Part shown: one piece after another, positions 5,640-6,961 of the stretch
Layout of the letters: each line of letters starts with the position of its first letter
Numbering within the stretch: the stretch's first letter is position 1
Origin: Sedimentisphaerales bacterium
Lineage (GTDB): Bacteria; Planctomycetota; Phycisphaerae; Sedimentisphaerales; SM23-30
Reading direction: 5' to 3'
DNA: 6,961 bases
NCBI GenBank assembly: GCA_030634605.1
Contig: DAOWAK010000064.1
Coordinates: 1-6,961, forward strand
The notes under the pieces: generated by a model
What the model was told of the DNA's origin: nothing
The model's database searches: none
Seen by the model: the letters and a program-made list of their open reading frames with translations, nothing else
Position numbers and translations under genes: made by a program

Positions 5640-6842
5640 ATGATTCCAAAAACCAATAACTTACTTATTCACAAGCTTTTACCGCTGTTACTCGCCGTGA
5701 CGTCACTCACCGGCGGCTGCCGACAATATCAATACTACAATCATGCCCGATTTGTTCATGCCGATTCAGAACATCTGAGATTTTCTCAGGATGAAACCTG
5801 GCAAATCTTCTTTAAAACCACCTTCTTCTACCCCGTTCGCGATTGCTTCAGCCCCGACCAAATCAACAGCGCCATATTCGGTAAAGAACTACAGGCAAAG
5901 AACTTAACCAAATCGCACCAGGTGCCCGATTCCAGTTTCTACACCAACCGCAACCTCACTGAACTGACCGCGGAGATTATCGCCCAGGGCCCCAACCGCG
6001 GACCACCTCCCCAAGGCCCCTTTACAATCCTGAAAATCAAGGATTCCGGCGGCTCCCGCGGCTTTCTCGGCGAAGATTCCCTCGGCCAAAAATTCCTCAT
6101 CAAGCTAGATTCCCCCGATTACCCGGAACTGGGCAGTTCCGCCTCGATCGTCGCCTCAAAAATATACTGGGCCTTGGGTTACAACGTTCCGGAAACGTAT
6201 TTAATCACCATCACCGGCACCGGCGATTCCCGTTTCGACGGCCAGAGAGCTATCGCTTCCAAATTCATAAGCGGTGATATCAAAGGAATTTACAAGTTCG
6301 ACTGGGTAAGCGACCGTCGCGAATTTCGAGCGATGAAACTCGCCGCCGCCTGGCTTAACGATCTCGACCGCTCGGACAACAACAACCTGGCAGCCCATCA
6401 GGATGACCTGATCAAATTTTACATTCTCGATTTCAACGCCTCCCTGGGCAGCTGGCAGGGAGTTCCCAAGCAACCCTGGCAAGGCTGTCAGTACCGCTGG
6501 GACACCGCAAAGCAATTCGCTGACGTTCTGTCGCTCCTGACCCTGGGCCTGTGGCAGCCGACGCCGTGTGCCCAAAGCTACCCGGCGGAACCTAAGTCCC
6601 TTGGATACCTGTCTTTAGAATTCGACCCGGACCGCTGGTATAGCGAAAAACCCAATACCGCTTTCGATAAAATGACATCTAAAGACGCCTCCTGGATGGC
6701 TGGAAGAATCGCCCAATTCACCCCCGAGCAATTAACAGCCATCGTCGATCAGGCAAAACCGACCGACCCCAACACCGCTGAGAAATTGCTCGAAGCGCTT
6801 TTGAAAAGACGCAAAATTATTACTCAGAGATTCAGCTTGTAG
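5640..6842 (+). CDS. Predicted lipoprotein of unknown function, possible atypical-kinase fold
   Basis: A 400-residue protein. Its signal peptide (basic start, hydrophobic LLPLLLAVTSL) ends in LTGGC, so Cys27 is the likely lipid anchor and the protein should act at the envelope. I cannot name the family firmly. The core (about 127-275) reads FTILKIKDSGGSRGFLGEDSLGQKFLIKLD, then YPELGSSASIVASKIYWALGYNVPETYLI, then AAAWLNDLDRSDNNN and KFYILDFNASLGS. This order resembles the layout of atypical kinases such as HipA or FAM20-like proteins: a lysine in a beta strand (Lys155), an acidic helix residue (Glu163), an Asp...Asn catalytic loop (241-249) and a DFG-like Asp264. That is inference by eye. A second region (about 280-400) ends in a basic helix and has no recognised motif. 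The start at 5640 is supported by the signal peptide; no Shine-Dalgarno is seen. It follows the acetyltransferase and precedes a transposase fragment. Confidence 0.8.
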   Translation: MIPKTNNLLIHKLLPLLLAVTSLTGGCRQYQYYNHARFVHADSEHLRFSQDETWQIFFKTTFFYPVRDCFSPDQINSAIFGKELQAKNLTKSHQVPDSSFYTNRNLTELTAEIIAQGPNRGPPPQGPFTILKIKDSGGSRGFLGEDSLGQKFLIKLDSPDYPELGSSASIVASKIYWALGYNVPETYLITITGTGDSRFDGQRAIASKFISGDIKGIYKFDWVSDRREFRAMKLAAAWLNDLDRSDNNNLAAHQDDLIKFYILDFNASLGSWQGVPKQPWQGCQYRWDTAKQFADVLSLLTLGLWQPTPCAQSYPAEPKSLGYLSLEFDPDRWYSEKPNTAFDKMTSKDASWMAGRIAQFTPEQLTAIVDQAKPTDPNTAEKLLEALLKRRKIITQRFSL

Positions 6843-6856
6843 CTGACTGCGCAGAG

Positions 6857-6961
6857 CGGATTCAACTCACCGAAAACGATCGTATCGAAATTTACGCTAT
6901 GAAGCAAGCCGGAAAAACACAACTCAACATCGTCCAACGCCTCGGCGTGCATCACAGCACC
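6857..6961 (+). CDS. IS30-like transposase N-terminus, cut by window edge
   Basis: The frame reads RIQLTENDRIEIYAMKQAGK and continues TQLNIVQRLGVHHST to the last base. This is the N-terminal helix-turn-helix of IS30-family transposases (LTxxER.xI..L...G.s...IA..LGvh.STI), which binds the element's ends; the DDE catalytic part would lie beyond the window. No ATG, GTG or TTG occurs in frame before the conserved LTENDR, back to a stop at 6779-6781. The first ordinary start is the ATG at 6899, which would omit the first helix. Only 14 bp separate the lipoprotein stop from the start of similarity, leaving no room for a normal left IS end outside that gene. It may be a 5'-truncated remnant, use an unusual start, or its left end may lie inside the lipoprotein's 3' end. 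Confidence 0.7.

Noticed and set aside
6201..6575. Minus-strand ORF within the lipoprotein gene
   Set aside because: It is the antisense of a gene with a signal peptide and motif-bearing core, and the translation has no recognisable features.

Overview
The window looks like a chromosomal piece of a Planctomycetota bacterium, most likely of the Phycisphaerae (Sedimentisphaerales-like). This is inferred from the combination of an exosortase / EpsI pair, a lipoprotein polysaccharide exporter with SLBB domains, codons rich in GCC/ATC/GGC, and intergenic DNA made of short degenerate words. Those words translate into nonsense strings such as HRGHRE, HGLHGL and MTNDEARMTND, which I associate with spurious ORFs in this lineage. 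No rRNA or tRNA is present to confirm it.

Left block (about 1-4237, minus strand): three genes read right to left. They are a Wza-type outer-membrane polysaccharide export lipoprotein (2537-4237), an exosortase with a complete Cys/Arg/His triad (1329 to 2303 or 2330), and an EpsI-family exosortase-associated protein (87-869). Together they form an exopolysaccharide-export / exosortase surface-sorting module. The genes are separated by 233 bp (206 bp if the exosortase starts at 2330) and 459 bp of repeat-derived DNA. The larger gap holds two long copies of one mosaic repeat plus a fragment, and the copies differ mainly in the number of 9-bp units (one versus four).

Centre (4238-4809): a divergent, AT-rich intergenic region of 572 bp with no credible gene. 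It holds a strong hairpin (10-bp perfect stem, 4-nt loop, plus an outer stem) upstream of the right-hand genes and a good Shine-Dalgarno site at each side.

Right block (4810-6961, plus strand): a NeuD/PglD-like left-handed beta-helix sugar acetyltransferase (4810-5562), then a predicted lipoprotein of unknown function with a possible atypical-kinase signature (5640-6842). At the right edge lies the N-terminal helix-turn-helix of an IS30-like transposase with no ordinary start codon at the expected place.

Functional reading: the acetyltransferase would decorate nucleotide-activated amino sugars for a surface glycan. The exporter would take the glycan through the outer membrane. The exosortase with EpsI would process C-terminally tagged (PEP-CTERM-type) surface proteins that depend on the glycan. 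No tagged substrate, glycosyltransferase or polymerase is in the window. The most notable oddities are the ~210-residue acidic insertion in the exporter, the kinase-like lipoprotein, the repeat mosaics between the genes of the exosortase block, and an (AT)7 run inside the exosortase gene before its catalytic histidine codon.
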